Positions 8,519-20,007 of a stretch of DNA of 58,992 nt are shown piece after piece. A model generated the notes under the pieces. The model ran no database searches, was not told the DNA's origin, and saw nothing but the letters and a program-made list of their open reading frames with translations. The stretch covers positions 1-58,992 of the forward strand of contig NZ_JABAFQ010000012.1 in NCBI RefSeq assembly GCF_012843705.1, in the 5' to 3' direction. Position 1 is the stretch's first letter. Each line of letters opens with the position of its first letter. Source of the stretch: Fusobacterium sp. FSA-380-WT-3A. GTDB lineage: Bacteria > Fusobacteriota > Fusobacteriia > Fusobacteriales > Fusobacteriaceae. The position numbers were made by a program, and so were the translations under genes.

Positions 8519-8674
8519 TCATTTAGCACTTAATAACTTTCACAAACACAACCCTAACTTGTATTTTTTTATAATTTAAAATCTCTATATTTTTTATTAT
8601 ACTATATTTTTTTGATAAATTTTACCTTTATTTTTATATTCTTTTAATAAATAAATTATAATTTTCTAAATAAT

Positions 8675-8707
8675 AAAAAGGATTAACTAAAATAGTTAAT
8701 CCTTTTT
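8675..8707. terminator. Bidirectional terminator beside eno
   Basis: The 14-bp perfect inverted repeat AAAAAGGATTAACT / AGTTAATCCTTTTT serves eno on the minus strand and faces the decayed transposase on the other side. The same AAAAGGATTAA stem recurs at 14602, 27935 and, less exactly, 23082. Confidence 0.85.
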
Positions 8708-8726
8708 ATCTTACTTATTTACTAAA

Positions 8727-11484
<2,758 letters not shown>

Positions 11485-11550
11485 AAAATCACCTCTATAA
11501 TTTATTAAAAATTTTATTACAAACATAACTAATACATATTTAACATCCTA

Positions 11551-11579
11551 ATTTTAAACAAATTTTTAATTTTTGTCAA
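11551..11579 (-). promoter_or_regulatory. Promoter of pyk-eno
   Basis: TTGACA (11574-11579) and TAAAAT (11551-11556) on the minus strand with a 17-base spacer, about 70 bases before the pyk start. The remaining bases up to the tRNA terminator show nothing else. Confidence 0.7.
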
Positions 11580-11691
11580 TTTTCTTAAAGGTTATTTTTT
11601 CATCTATTTTAGTTATATCCTTACTCAAATATTGAACTTTTTTATATAAATTTTATTTTTATATAATTTTTATTTTAAAATTATAAAAAAA

Positions 11692-11715
11692 AGAGATGCT
11701 TTGCATCTCCTTAAA
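11692..11715 (-). terminator. Terminator of tRNA array 2
   Basis: GAGATGC / GCATCTC with a three-base loop, followed on the minus strand by a run of T, just past tRNA-Asp. It is the sister of the array 1 terminator. Confidence 0.75.
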
Positions 11716-11725
11716 ATCTTTTAAA

Positions 11726-11802
11726 TGGCGGGAGTGACGAGACTCGAACTCGCGACCCCTAACGTGACAGGCTAGTGCTCTAACCAACTGAGCTACACCC
11801 CC
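11726..11802 (-). tRNA. tRNA-Asp (GTC)
   Basis: Second copy, identical over its 77 bases to the gene at 5575-5651, with anticodon GTC and encoded CCA; last gene of array 2. Confidence 0.96.
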
Positions 11803-11809
11803 ATTTTAA

Positions 11810-11885
11810 TGGTGGTCACAATAGGACTTGAACCTATGACCCCCTGCTTGTAAGGCAGGTGCTCTCCCAACTGAGCTATGCGACC
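11810..11885 (-). tRNA. tRNA-Val (TAC)
   Basis: Second copy, identical to 5659-5734, with anticodon TAC and encoded CCA. Confidence 0.96.
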
Positions 11886-11890
11886 ATAAG

Positions 11891-11966
11891 TGGTGGCCAG
11901 AGGCGGAATCGAACCACCGACACGGGGATTTTCAGTCCCCTGCTCTACCGACTGAGCTATCTGGCC
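11891..11966 (-). tRNA. tRNA-Phe (GAA)
   Basis: A 76-base cloverleaf with acceptor GGCCAGA/TCTGGCC, anticodon GAA in CTGAAAA and encoded CCA. In array 1 the equivalent place is held by tRNA-Tyr. Confidence 0.96.
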
Positions 11967-11994
11967 AAACAAAATATTTCTTTCTAAAAAAAAA

Positions 11995-12078
11995 TGGCGG
12001 AGAACCAGAGACTCGAACTCTGAAGCCTTACGGCGTCGGTTTTCAAGACCGATTCCTTACCAATTAGGATAGCTCTCC
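11995..12078 (-). tRNA. tRNA-Ser (TGA)
   Basis: An 84-base class II tRNA with acceptor GGAGAGC/GTTCTCC, anticodon TGA in CTTGAAA, a variable arm around CGCCGTAAGGC and encoded CCA after discriminator G. Confidence 0.93.
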
Positions 12079-12086
12079 AGCACATA

Positions 12087-12161
12087 TGGTACCCCGTAGG
12101 GGAATCGAACCCCTGTTTCCAGAGTGAAAATCTGATGTCCTAACCGTTGAACGAACGGGGC
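12087..12161 (-). tRNA. tRNA-Glu (TTC)
   Basis: A 75-base gene identical to the tRNA-Glu of array 1 (5842-5916), with anticodon TTC and encoded CCA. Confidence 0.96.
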
Positions 12162-12173
12162 ATTTTGTTAAAA

Positions 12174-12250
12174 TGGTGGATCTAATTGGAATCGAACCAA
12201 TGACCACTCGGTTATGAGCCGAGTGCTCTAACCAGCTGAGCTATAGATCC
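12174..12250 (-). tRNA. tRNA with CAT anticodon (elongator Met or Ile2)
   Basis: A 77-base cloverleaf with acceptor GGATCTA/TAGATCC, anticodon CAT in CTCATAA and encoded CCA. The first pair G1-C72 rules out the initiator. The anticodon stem CTCGG/CCGAG could belong to elongator tRNA-Met or to a TilS-modified tRNA-Ile2; the sequence alone does not decide. Confidence 0.9.
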
Positions 12251-12274
12251 ATATGTACTTAATATTTTATTTTA

Positions 12275-12351
<77 letters not shown>

Positions 12352-12365
12352 ATCTAAATGATTAA

Positions 12366-12441
12366 TGGTGCGTCATACTGGATTTGAACCAGTGACAACA
12401 CGATTAAAAGTCGTGTGCTCTACCTACTGAGCTAATGACGC
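12366..12441 (-). tRNA. tRNA-Lys (TTT)
   Basis: A 76-base cloverleaf with acceptor GCGTCAT/ATGACGC, anticodon TTT in CTTTTAA and encoded CCA. Confidence 0.95.
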
Positions 12442-12446
12442 TTACC

Positions 12447-12522
<76 letters not shown>

Positions 12523-12549
12523 ATAAAACTGTAACACTGAATATTTATT

Positions 12550-12625
12550 TGGTGGCGGGGAAAGGATTTGAACCTCTGACCTTCGGGTTATGAGCCCGAC
12601 GAGCTGCCAACTGCTCTACCCCGCG
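12550..12625 (-). tRNA. Initiator tRNA-fMet (CAT)
   Basis: The cloverleaf begins CGCGGGG and ends CCCCGCC-A-CCA, giving the unpaired C1xA72-type end of initiators, and the anticodon stem has the three GGG/CCC pairs around CTCATAA that mark tRNA-fMet. Confidence 0.95.
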
Positions 12626-12628
12626 ATA

Positions 12629-12717
12629 TGGTGCCTAGAGCCGGAATCGAACCGGCACGGTATCAAGATACCACAGGATTTTAAGTCCTGTGCGTCTACC
12701 TGTTCCGCCATCCAGGC
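12629..12717 (-). tRNA. tRNA-Leu (TAA)
   Basis: An 89-base class II tRNA with acceptor GCCTGGA/TCTAGGC, anticodon TAA in CTTAAAA, a long variable arm with the hairpin GGTATCTTGATACC and encoded CCA. It is the first gene transcribed in array 2. Confidence 0.95.
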
Positions 12718-12762
12718 TTCTTAATTTAGCATTTTCATTTCTGCTCCCTTAAGACAAGAATA

Positions 12763-12791
12763 ATAATACCATATTTTATAAATTCTGTCAA
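12763..12791 (-). promoter_or_regulatory. Promoter of tRNA array 2
   Basis: TTGACA (12786-12791) and TATTAT (12763-12768) on the minus strand, spacer 17, upstream of tRNA-Leu. All eleven tRNA genes follow without another promoter or terminator of this strength. Confidence 0.8.
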
Positions 12792-12845
12792 CATATTTTT
12801 TTAAATAAAAAATGTTTTTTAAATTTTTCTTTTATTTTCAAGGAT

Positions 12846-13103
12846 TTATTTTTTTGATTTTATTATTTTTTCTTTTTCTATTTTACTTTTTTGTTTTAAA
12901 AAATATTCTAATTTTGCAGCATTACTTTTATTTTCTTCTTCAAAAATAACTTCTATTTTTTTACATTTATGACTTCGAGTATATTTAGCTCCTTTTCCTT
13001 CCATATGTTGTTTATATCTTTTTTCTACATTTTTAGTAATCCCTGTATAGATAGAATCATCTTGACATCTTAACATATATACATACCATTTTTCTTTTTT
13101 CAT
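12846..13103 (-). CDS. GIY-YIG nuclease-domain protein (UPF0213 / YhbQ-like)
   Basis: This 85-residue protein is a stand-alone GIY-YIG domain. Residues 6-8 (VYM) and 18-20 (YTG) give the paired GIY...YIG strands in degenerate form, followed by the helix with Arg in KNVEKRYKQH and the conserved GKGAKYTRSH and EEENKSNAAKLEYFLKQ segments with the metal-binding glutamate. Homologues are small proteins of uncertain role proposed to act on DNA. The gene is single and lies upstream of tRNA array 2 on the same strand, but the array has its own promoter. Confidence 0.88.
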   Translation of the reverse strand: MKKEKWYVYMLRCQDDSIYTGITKNVEKRYKQHMEGKGAKYTRSHKCKKIEVIFEEENKSNAAKLEYFLKQKSKIEKEKIIKSKK

Positions 13104-13254
13104 TTCTTTTTCTCCTTTTGTATAAAAAAAACTATATTTTATTGAGGAAATATTATATAATTATATATAAAATATTAATATACTCATATCTTGTGAGTTT
13201 TATATATTATATCAATTCATTAAATAAAATTATATAATTTTTAAGGAGGGAATT

Positions 13255-14577
13255 TTGGACAATCTTCAAGAAAAACGTAAACTACATGCTTTTGAACTTG
13301 GTATCCTACTAATATTTTTATTTATTATTTCTCTACTATTTTATGGTAAATTTATATTAAAAGAAAATATTTTTATAGGATTTTCTAATATTCTCACATC
13401 TCAAGCTGGTTTAATCACAGATTTTTTAATGGTTGGTGGTTTGACTGCTGGCTTTCTAAATTCTCTTATTATCTTGCTTTTTAATTATTTTATTATCAAA
13501 TATCTAAATATAGAATTAAAAGGTATGGCTTTGGCTTCTTTGTTTACTAGCTTTGGATTTTCTTTTTTTGGAAAAAATGTACTAAATATTCTTCCTATAT
13601 ATATTGGTGGAATTTTTTACAGCATGTATGAACATGTTAAATTTAAAGATATCTTTCTTCCTGTTTCTTTTGCTACAGCTTTAGCACCTTTCATTAGTGA
13701 AGTAGCTTTTAGAACAAATACATTTGAATTTTCATATATAAACGGAATTATTCTAGGAATTATTATAGGATTTATAATTGCTCCTTTAGCAAAAAAAATG
13801 AAAAGTTTTCATGAGGGATATAATCTATATAATTTAGGATTTACAGCTGGAATTTTAGGACTAGTTCTTAATTGTATTTTAAAAGCATATCATTTTGAAG
13901 TCGCTTCTAGAAAAATATTATCTGTTCAATATAATAACATTTTGCAAGTTTGTTGTACTGTAATTTTTATGATTTTTATTATTGTTGGTTTTTATATTAA
14001 TGACAACTCCTTTTCAGGATACAAAGAATTAGTTAAATCAAAAGGATTGGAAATTGATTTTGTTCCAACTTTTGGTTATGGTCTAACTTTTATCAATATG
14101 GGACTAATGGGATTTTTTGCAATGTTGTTCTCTCTTTCTCTTAATCAAACTTTAAATGGTCCTATCTTAGCTGGAATTTTTACTGTAGTTGGTTTTGCAG
14201 CCCATGGAAAAACTCCATTCAATACTCTTCCTATCTTAATTGGAGTAATTTTATCAGGAGTTACAACTATACATAAAGATATATTTATTATTGTTTTATC
14301 TGGTCTTTTTGGAACATCTCTAGCTCCTATTGCAGGAATTTTTGGCCCATTTTGGGGAATAATAGCTGGTTGGTTGCATCTCACTGTTGTAACAAACATT
14401 GGAACCCTTCACGGAGGACTTAATTTATATAATAATGGATTTTCTGCTGGTATTGTAGCTAGTTTTCTATTGCCAATTATGAGAACTTTTAATGAAAGAG
14501 GTCTAAAAAGAGAATTAAGATTTTTAAAATCTAGAAAAGAATTTTTAGGAATGATAAAAAAAGAAGATTTTGAATAA
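13255..14577 (+). CDS. DUF1576-family polytopic membrane protein
   Basis: This 440-residue integral membrane protein has about twelve hydrophobic segments and matches the DUF1576 family. It contains an internal duplication: FHEGYNLYNLGFTAGI near residue 185 recurs as LHGGLNLYNNGFSAGI near 385, and the segments ending NILPIYIGG and NTLPILIGV also correspond. This pseudo-twofold layout suggests a transporter or channel, but no substrate is known from the sequence. The start is TTG, eight bases after AAGGAGGG; no ATG fits. It stands alone and converges on tsaD, sharing a bidirectional terminator. Confidence 0.82.
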   Translation: MDNLQEKRKLHAFELGILLIFLFIISLLFYGKFILKENIFIGFSNILTSQAGLITDFLMVGGLTAGFLNSLIILLFNYFIIKYLNIELKGMALASLFTSFGFSFFGKNVLNILPIYIGGIFYSMYEHVKFKDIFLPVSFATALAPFISEVAFRTNTFEFSYINGIILGIIIGFIIAPLAKKMKSFHEGYNLYNLGFTAGILGLVLNCILKAYHFEVASRKILSVQYNNILQVCCTVIFMIFIIVGFYINDNSFSGYKELVKSKGLEIDFVPTFGYGLTFINMGLMGFFAMLFSLSLNQTLNGPILAGIFTVVGFAAHGKTPFNTLPILIGVILSGVTTIHKDIFIIVLSGLFGTSLAPIAGIFGPFWGIIAGWLHLTVVTNIGTLHGGLNLYNNGFSAGIVASFLLPIMRTFNERGLKRELRFLKSRKEFLGMIKKEDFE

Positions 14578-14601
14578 ACTTAAGTTATTAATCAATTTTA
14601 T

Positions 14602-14635
14602 AAAAAAAGGATTAACAAAAGTTAATCCTTTTTTT
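14602..14635. terminator. Bidirectional terminator between the DUF1576 gene and tsaD
   Basis: A 15-bp perfect inverted repeat (AAAAAAAGGATTAAC / GTTAATCCTTTTTTT, loop AAAA) lies between two convergent genes and overlaps the tsaD stop codon. It shares the AAGGATTAA stem with other terminators in the window. Confidence 0.88.
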
Positions 14636-15641
14636 ATTCATTTTCTATGGATAAACTAGCTATTCCGTTTAAATTTAAATTCTCATTAGGAACATATCCT
14701 CTTTTGACTTTATAGTAAGCCGCTGTGGCTATCATAGCTCCATTATCTGTACAATATTTCATACTCGGATAAGAAACTTTTATATTTTTTTCTTCTCCTC
14801 TTCTCTTTAATTCATTTCTTAAAAGAGAATTAGCTGCTACTCCACCTGCTATTATAACCTGTTTTACATTCTTTTCTTCACATGCTTTAAGAACTTTTTT
14901 ACATAAAATATCAACTACTTCTTTTTGGAAAGAAGCAGCTAAATCTTCTGGTATAAAAGTTTCATTTTTCATTTTCATTTTATTAACATAATTTATAACA
15001 GAAGTCTTTATTCCAGAAAAACTAAAATCATATCCTTCTACTTTAGGTTCTGGAATATGTAAAAAATTAGGATTTCCACTATAATACATTTTATCTATAA
15101 CAGGGCCTCCTGGATATCCAATCCCTAATACTCTTGCTACTTTATCATAGCTTTCTCCAACAGCATCATCTAAGGTTCCACCTAAGTTTATAAAATTATG
15201 CTCTTTATCTATATAAATTATATTTGTATGTCCTCCAGAAACTACTAAAGAAATACATGGAAGTTCTACATCATTTTCTATAAAATTAGCATATATATGT
15301 CCTCTAATGTGATGTACTGGTATTAGAGGTATTTTTTTTCCATATGATAATCCTTTAGCAAAAGAAACACCTACTAATAATGCTCCTATTAATCCTGGAG
15401 CATAAGTAACAGCAATATAATCAATATCTTCTAATTTAACTTTAGCTTGTTCTAAACTTTCTTCTAATATTGTAGCTATATTTTTTATATGATGTCTTGA
15501 AGCAATTTCTGGAACAACTCCTCCGTACTCCTTATGAATTTCTATTTGAGAAGATATATAGTTAGACAACACTTCTTTTCCATCTCTAACTATCGCTATA
15601 GAAGTTTCATCACACGAAGTTTCTATTCCTAATACTAACAT
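14634..15641 (-). CDS. tsaD: tRNA N6-adenosine threonylcarbamoyltransferase TsaD
   Basis: This 335-residue protein transfers the threonylcarbamoyl group to A37 of ANN-decoding tRNAs as part of the TsaB-TsaD-TsaE complex. It opens with LGIETSCDETSIAIV, contains the metal-binding HHIRGHIYA (His-x3-His), the nucleotide-binding SGGHTNI and GGTLDDAVGE segments, and IAGGVAANSLLR. The length is typical. It is the last gene of a unit with the UPF0210 and ACT-domain genes, 12 bases behind UPF0210, with AAGGAG before ATG. Confidence 0.95.
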   Translation of the reverse strand: MLVLGIETSCDETSIAIVRDGKEVLSNYISSQIEIHKEYGGVVPEIASRHHIKNIATILEESLEQAKVKLEDIDYIAVTYAPGLIGALLVGVSFAKGLSYGKKIPLIPVHHIRGHIYANFIENDVELPCISLVVSGGHTNIIYIDKEHNFINLGGTLDDAVGESYDKVARVLGIGYPGGPVIDKMYYSGNPNFLHIPEPKVEGYDFSFSGIKTSVINYVNKMKMKNETFIPEDLAASFQKEVVDILCKKVLKACEEKNVKQVIIAGGVAANSLLRNELKRRGEEKNIKVSYPSMKYCTDNGAMIATAAYYKVKRGYVPNENLNLNGIASLSIENE

Positions 15642-15653
15642 TTTTTCTCCTTT

Positions 15654-17012
15654 CTAGTTTTTAAAACTATGAATAGGGGCAGGTATTCTTCCACCTCTTT
15701 TTATAAAATCTTCACATTTAAATTTATTTACATCCATTATTGGAGCATATCCTAACAATCCTCCAAATTGAACGCTTTCCCCTACTTTTTTTCCAATAAC
15801 AGGTATAAGTCTAGCTGCTGTAGTTTTATTGTTTACCATTCCAATAGCAGCCTCATCAGCTATTATTCCTGAAATAGTAGTCGCTGATACATCTCCTGGA
15901 ATAGCTATCATATCAAGTCCTACAGAACATACACAAGTCATAGCTTCTAACTTTTCTAATGATAAAGCCCCTATCTCTGCTGCATGAATCATAGCATGAT
16001 CTTCACTTACAGGAATGAAAGCTCCACTTAATCCTCCAACATATGAAGATGCCATTACTCCACCTTTTTTTACATTATCGTTTAAAATTGCTAATGCTGC
16101 TGTAGTTCCTGGAGCTCCTGGTTGTTCTAATCCCATTTCTTGAAAAATTTCTCCGATACTATCTCCTACAGCTGGAGTTGGAGCTAATGATAAATCTATT
16201 ATTCCAAAAGGAACTCCCAATCTTTTAGCTGTCTCTTGGGCTACTAATTGTCCAACTCTTGTTATTTTAAAAGCTGTTCTCTTTACTACTTCACATAAAG
16301 TTTCAAAATCTGCTTCTTTAACTGATTCTAATGCTTTTTTTACAACTCCTGGACCACTAACTCCAACATTTATAACACAATCTGCTTCTCCTACTCCATG
16401 GAAAGCTCCTGCCATAAATGGATTATCTTCAACAGCATTACAAAATACAACAAACTTTGCACAACCTATACATTCTCTATCTTTTGTTAATTCAGCAGTT
16501 TCTTTTATTATTTCTCCCATTCTTTTTACTGCATCCATATTTATACCATTTCTTGAAGTTCCAATATTCACTGAAGAACAAACTCTTTCAGTTTCTGTTA
16601 ATGCTTGTGGAATAGAATTTATAAGTATTTCATCAGCTTTTGTATATCCTTTATGAACAAGAGCAGAAAATCCACCTATAAAATTTACACCACAATCTTT
16701 AGCTGCTCTATCTAATGTTTTAGCTACACTAACATAAGAATCTGTTTCACATCCAGCAGCAGCTATAGCTATAGGAGTTACTGATATTCTTTTATTTACA
16801 ACTGGAATTCCAAATTGTTTTGCTATTTCATCTCCAACTTTTACTAAATCTTTAGCATAAGTTGTTATTTTTTTATAAATTTTTTCATTGAATCTATCTA
16901 TGTTTGAATCTGCACAATCCATTAAACTAATTCCCATAGTTATTGTACGAACATCCAAATTAGCCTGATCTATCATCGCATTCGTTTCTTGAATTTCTAC
17001 TTTAGATATCAT
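15654..17012 (-). CDS. PFL/UPF0210 family protein
   Basis: This 452-residue protein belongs to the UPF0210 (PFL-like, DUF711) family. Recognisable stretches are the opening [20 protein letters not shown], the glycine-rich [33 protein letters not shown] and the closing [20 protein letters not shown]. Cysteines and glycines in the last 150 residues are conserved in the family. The family resembles glycyl-radical enzymes in fold but has no assigned reaction. It lies 19 bases downstream of the ACT-domain gene, a pair found together in many Firmicutes, which suggests that the ACT protein senses a ligand for it. Confidence 0.88.
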   Translation of the reverse strand: MISKVEIQETNAMIDQANLDVRTITMGISLMDCADSNIDRFNEKIYKKITTYAKDLVKVGDEIAKQFGIPVVNKRISVTPIAIAAAGCETDSYVSVAKTLDRAAKDCGVNFIGGFSALVHKGYTKADEILINSIPQALTETERVCSSVNIGTSRNGINMDAVKRMGEIIKETAELTKDRECIGCAKFVVFCNAVEDNPFMAGAFHGVGEADCVINVGVSGPGVVKKALESVKEADFETLCEVVKRTAFKITRVGQLVAQETAKRLGVPFGIIDLSLAPTPAVGDSIGEIFQEMGLEQPGAPGTTAALAILNDNVKKGGVMASSYVGGLSGAFIPVSEDHAMIHAAEIGALSLEKLEAMTCVCSVGLDMIAIPGDVSATTISGIIADEAAIGMVNNKTTAARLIPVIGKKVGESVQFGGLLGYAPIMDVNKFKCEDFIKRGGRIPAPIHSFKN

Positions 17013-17031
17013 ATACTTACTCCTTTATTTG

Positions 17032-17301
17032 TTAAATACGGTGCATACAATTAAATATATCTTCATGTTGCATATTTATTATAACTTCTAGTTCTTTTCC
17101 AATTTCAGCTAACTCGTCTATTAGATTTTCCATACTCGTAGTTGATTTTTCTATATCTACAATCATCATCATGTTAAAGTATCCATTTACTATCGTTTGA
17201 GAAATATCTAATATATTTATATTTTTTTCTGATAAATATGTACATACTTTTGCTATAATACCAACTTTATCTTTTCCTAATACAGTTATAATACTTTTCA
17301 T
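17032..17301 (-). CDS. ACT domain protein (UPF0237 type)
   Basis: This 89-residue protein is a single ACT domain. The sequence ITVLGKDKVGIIAKVCTYLS is the classic first strand and helix with the ligand-binding loop G-K-D-K-V-G-I, and INILDISQTIVNGYFNMMMIVD is the second half. Free-standing ACT proteins of this type bind small molecules such as amino acids and regulate a partner. The pairing with UPF0210 downstream supports such a partner. It heads the ACT-UPF0210-tsaD unit, with AGGAGG before ATG. Confidence 0.9.
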   Translation of the reverse strand: MKSIITVLGKDKVGIIAKVCTYLSEKNINILDISQTIVNGYFNMMMIVDIEKSTTSMENLIDELAEIGKELEVIINMQHEDIFNCMHRI

Positions 17302-17366
17302 TTTTTCCTCCTCGATTTTTTTTTGATAGTATAGTATATCATTTATTTCAAAAAAAGCAAATAAAA

Positions 17367-17400
17367 AAAAACTATCTTATTTTTTAATAAGATAGTTTTT
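17367..17400 (-). terminator. Terminator after the cold-shock gene
   Basis: A 15-bp inverted repeat (AAAAACTATCTTATT / AATAAGATAGTTTTT) with flanking A/T runs lies between the cold-shock gene and the ACT gene on the same strand. Confidence 0.85.
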
Positions 17401-17410
17401 CATCTATTTC

Positions 17411-17614
17411 TTAGTCAATAACTGATACTTTAACAGCTATTGGTCCCTTAGCTCCTTCTTCAACTTCAAAGCTAACTGTTTGATTTTCCTCAAGATTTTT
17501 AAATCCTTCTCCTAAAATTCCTGAAAAATGTACAAAATAATCTTTTCCTTCTTCTGAAGTAATAAATCCAAATCCTTTTTCCTTGTTAAACCATTTAACT
17601 TTTCCTTTTAGCAT
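17411..17614 (-). CDS. Cold-shock protein (CspA family)
   Basis: This 67-residue single-stranded nucleic-acid-binding OB-fold protein has both RNP motifs: KGFGFIT (RNP1) and DYFVHFS (RNP2), with [10 protein letters not shown] before them. The start is ATG at 17614, preceded by GGAGGG; a longer in-frame extension of 17 residues lacks family resemblance and an SD. Such proteins act as RNA chaperones, at low temperature or during growth. It is a single-gene unit with its own terminator. Confidence 0.95.
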   Translation of the reverse strand: MLKGKVKWFNKEKGFGFITSEEGKDYFVHFSGILGEGFKNLEENQTVSFEVEEGAKGPIAVKVSVID

Positions 17615-17716
17615 CAAAACCCTCCAAAATTTTATTTTCAGTTCTTTATTAGATAAAAAAATCATATAAGGAACATCTTTATTATACTCTTAACTAAAAA
17701 TATATGCAAGATTTTT

Positions 17717-18277
17717 TTATACAGTTGTTATTTCTTTTTCTTTTAATGCTAATAAATTATCTATTTCTTTTATTGTTTTATCTGTTAATTTTTGTACTTC
17801 TTCTTCTGCTGCTTTTAATTCATCATCTGTTAATTCTTCAGCTTTTTGTAATCTTCTAAGTCCATTATTTATATCTTTTCTGATATTTCTTGCTCCTACT
17901 TTGCTTTCTTCAGCTTCTTTTTTGGCTAATTTTACATATTCTTTTCTTCTATCTGCTGTTAATTCTGGAACCATTAATCTTATAACTCTTCCATCATTAT
18001 TTGGTGTTAATCCAATATTAGCTGACATTATTGCTTTTTCAATAACAGGGATTACTGACTTATCCCAAGGATCTATTACTAATAATCTAGCTTCTGGAGC
18101 TGATACTGTTCCTACTTGATTTAAAGGCATAAGAGAACCATATTGCTCCACTTTTATTCCATCTAACATAGCAACACTAGCTCTTCCAGCTCTAATTCCA
18201 GCAAATTTATGTTTTGTTACTTCTATTGTTTTTTCCATTTTTTCTTTACATTCTTTCATTAATAAATCTTTGCTCAT
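17717..18277 (-). CDS. frr: Ribosome recycling factor
   Basis: This 186-residue protein splits terminated ribosomes together with EF-G. The family features are the N-terminal ITVTKHKFAGIRAGRASVAMLDGI-type helix with RAGRAS, the hinge-domain LRLMVPELTADRRKEYVKLAKK and the C-terminal long helix. Length is standard. It lies 23 bases downstream of pyrH on the same strand with AGGAGG before ATG, the widely conserved pyrH-frr pairing. Confidence 0.96.
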   Translation of the reverse strand: MSKDLLMKECKEKMEKTIEVTKHKFAGIRAGRASVAMLDGIKVEQYGSLMPLNQVGTVSAPEARLLVIDPWDKSVIPVIEKAIMSANIGLTPNNDGRVIRLMVPELTADRRKEYVKLAKKEAEESKVGARNIRKDINNGLRRLQKAEELTDDELKAAEEEVQKLTDKTIKEIDNLLALKEKEITTV

Positions 18278-18300
18278 ATAATTCCTCCTAAAACTATTTT

Positions 18301-19011
18301 TTATACAACTACTGTACCTATCTTTTCACCTAATACTACTTTTTCTATATTTCCTTCTACTAAAGAATTAAAAACTATTAAAGGAAGTTTGTTATCTCTA
18401 CAAAGTGAAATTGCTGCAGCATCCATTACTTTTAAATTTTTATTTAAAACTTCTGTATAAGTTATTGTTTCATATTTTTTAGCATCTGAATATTTTACAG
18501 GATCTTTATCATAAATTCCATCAACTTTAGTAGCTTTTATAACTACATCAGCATTTATTTCAACTGCTCTTAATACAGCTGCTGTATCTGTAGTAAAATA
18601 AGGATTTCCTGTTCCAGCTCCAAATATAACTACTCTTCCTTTTTCTAAATGTCTTTGAGCTCTTCTTTTTATAAATGGTTCTGCTACTTTAGGCATTTCT
18701 ATTCCACTTTGAACTCTTGTTGGAATTCCTAATTTTTCAATAGCATTTTGAAGCGCTAAAGAGTTTATCATAGTAGCTAACATTCCCATATGGTCTCCAG
18801 TTACTCTATCTATCCCGATTTCTTCTCCAGAAAGTCCTCTAAATATATTTCCTCCACCAATTACTACAGCAACTTCTACACCTAAATTAACTACATCTTT
18901 GATTTGTTTTGCATAAGAAGAGATTACTTTTGAATCTATACCAAACTCTTGTTCTCCCATTAAAGCTTCTCCACTAAGCTTTAACAATATTCTTTTATAT
19001 ATAGGTTTCAT
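18301..19011 (-). CDS. pyrH: UMP kinase
   Basis: This 236-residue amino-acid-kinase-fold enzyme phosphorylates UMP to UDP. It shows [11 protein letters not shown] at the N-terminus, [11 protein letters not shown] as the phosphate-binding loop, [11 protein letters not shown] and the [13 protein letters not shown] nucleotide signature near residue 130. Bacterial UMP kinases are hexamers controlled by GTP and UTP. It follows tsf but is separated from it by an intrinsic terminator, so pyrH-frr may depend on read-through or a weak internal promoter. Confidence 0.96.
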   Translation of the reverse strand: MKPIYKRILLKLSGEALMGEQEFGIDSKVISSYAKQIKDVVNLGVEVAVVIGGGNIFRGLSGEEIGIDRVTGDHMGMLATMINSLALQNAIEKLGIPTRVQSGIEMPKVAEPFIKRRAQRHLEKGRVVIFGAGTGNPYFTTDTAAVLRAVEINADVVIKATKVDGIYDKDPVKYSDAKKYETITYTEVLNKNLKVMDAAAISLCRDNKLPLIVFNSLVEGNIEKVVLGEKIGTVVV

Positions 19012-19035
19012 TTTTCCTCCTAGTTTTTATTTAAA

Positions 19036-19060
19036 AAAATAGGGATGCAAATTGCATCCC
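19036..19060 (-). terminator. Terminator between tsf and pyrH
   Basis: GGGATGCAA / TTGCATCCC forms a 9-bp perfect stem with a one-base centre, followed on the minus strand by TATTTTTTT. It lies just past the tsf stop and would partly uncouple rpsB-tsf from pyrH-frr. Confidence 0.85.
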
Positions 19061-19083
19061 CTAATTGCTTTTCTTAAGAAGTA

Positions 19084-19971
19084 CTATCCTTTAATTTGAG
19101 CTGCAACTTCTGCTGCGAAGTCTTCTACTTTTTTCTCAATTCCTTCTCCTACTTTATATCTAGTGAAAGAAACAACTGTCATATCTCCAGCAAATTGTTC
19201 TACAGTTTCTTTATTTTCTGCTCTTACATATACTTGATTTACTAAACAATTTTCTTCATAGAATTTTTTCATTTTTCCAACTAATATATTTTCTATAATT
19301 TTAGCTGGTTTTCCTTCTGCTTCTAATTGTTTTCTAGCTATTTCTTTTTCATGCTCTAAAGTTTCTGTTGTAACTTGAGATGAATTTAAGAAAGATGGGT
19401 TCATAGCTGCTATATGCATTGCTATTCCTTTTGCTCTTTCTAATCTTTCTGGAGTCATTTCAGCTGATAATTCAACTATTACTCCTAATTTTCCTCCAAG
19501 ATGGTTATAAGTTGTTACAAATCCTTCTGCTACAACTTTTTCCATTCTTCTGATGTTCATATTTTCTCCAATTTTAGCAATTAATTCAACTAGAGCTTGC
19601 TCTACTGTTCTTCCATCTGCTAAAGTTTGAGCTTTTAATTCTTCAACTGTCATAGCTGAAGTATTTAATGCAATTTCTACTAAAGTTTTTCCAAAGTTTT
19701 TGAATTCATCGTTTTTAGCAACGAAATCTGTTTCAGCATTGAATTCTATAACAACTGCTGTTTTATGATCAGGTGTTACACCATCAAAAATTAATCCTTC
19801 AGCTGCTATTCTTCCTGCTTTTTTAACTGCTTTAGCCATACCTTTTTCTCTTAGGTAGTCTATAGCTTTATCCATATCTCCATTAGTTTCTGTAAGTGCT
19901 TTTTTACAATCCATCATTCCAGCACCAGTCATTTCTCTTAATTCTTTTACTGCTTGAGCTGTGATTGCCAT
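19084..19971 (-). CDS. tsf: Elongation factor Ts
   Basis: This 295-residue guanine-nucleotide exchange factor regenerates EF-Tu-GTP. The N-terminal UBA-like domain [21 protein letters not shown] and the core signature [15 protein letters not shown] are present, with the usual two-subdomain core behind. Length is standard. It lies 36 bases downstream of rpsB on the same strand with AAGGAGG before ATG. Confidence 0.97.
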   Translation of the reverse strand: MAITAQAVKELREMTGAGMMDCKKALTETNGDMDKAIDYLREKGMAKAVKKAGRIAAEGLIFDGVTPDHKTAVVIEFNAETDFVAKNDEFKNFGKTLVEIALNTSAMTVEELKAQTLADGRTVEQALVELIAKIGENMNIRRMEKVVAEGFVTTYNHLGGKLGVIVELSAEMTPERLERAKGIAMHIAAMNPSFLNSSQVTTETLEHEKEIARKQLEAEGKPAKIIENILVGKMKKFYEENCLVNQVYVRAENKETVEQFAGDMTVVSFTRYKVGEGIEKKVEDFAAEVAAQIKG

Positions 19972-20007
19972 ACTAAATCCTCCTTGAAAAATTTATATAA
20001 AATTCTC

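Larger units (their letters stand above)
11688..11896. repeat. Duplicated tRNA-Asp/tRNA-Val/terminator block, copy 2
   Basis: This block matches 5537-5745 at a constant offset of 6151 bases with two visible substitutions in the terminator region. The breakpoint lies in the CCA end of the neighbouring tRNA gene. Confidence 0.9.
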
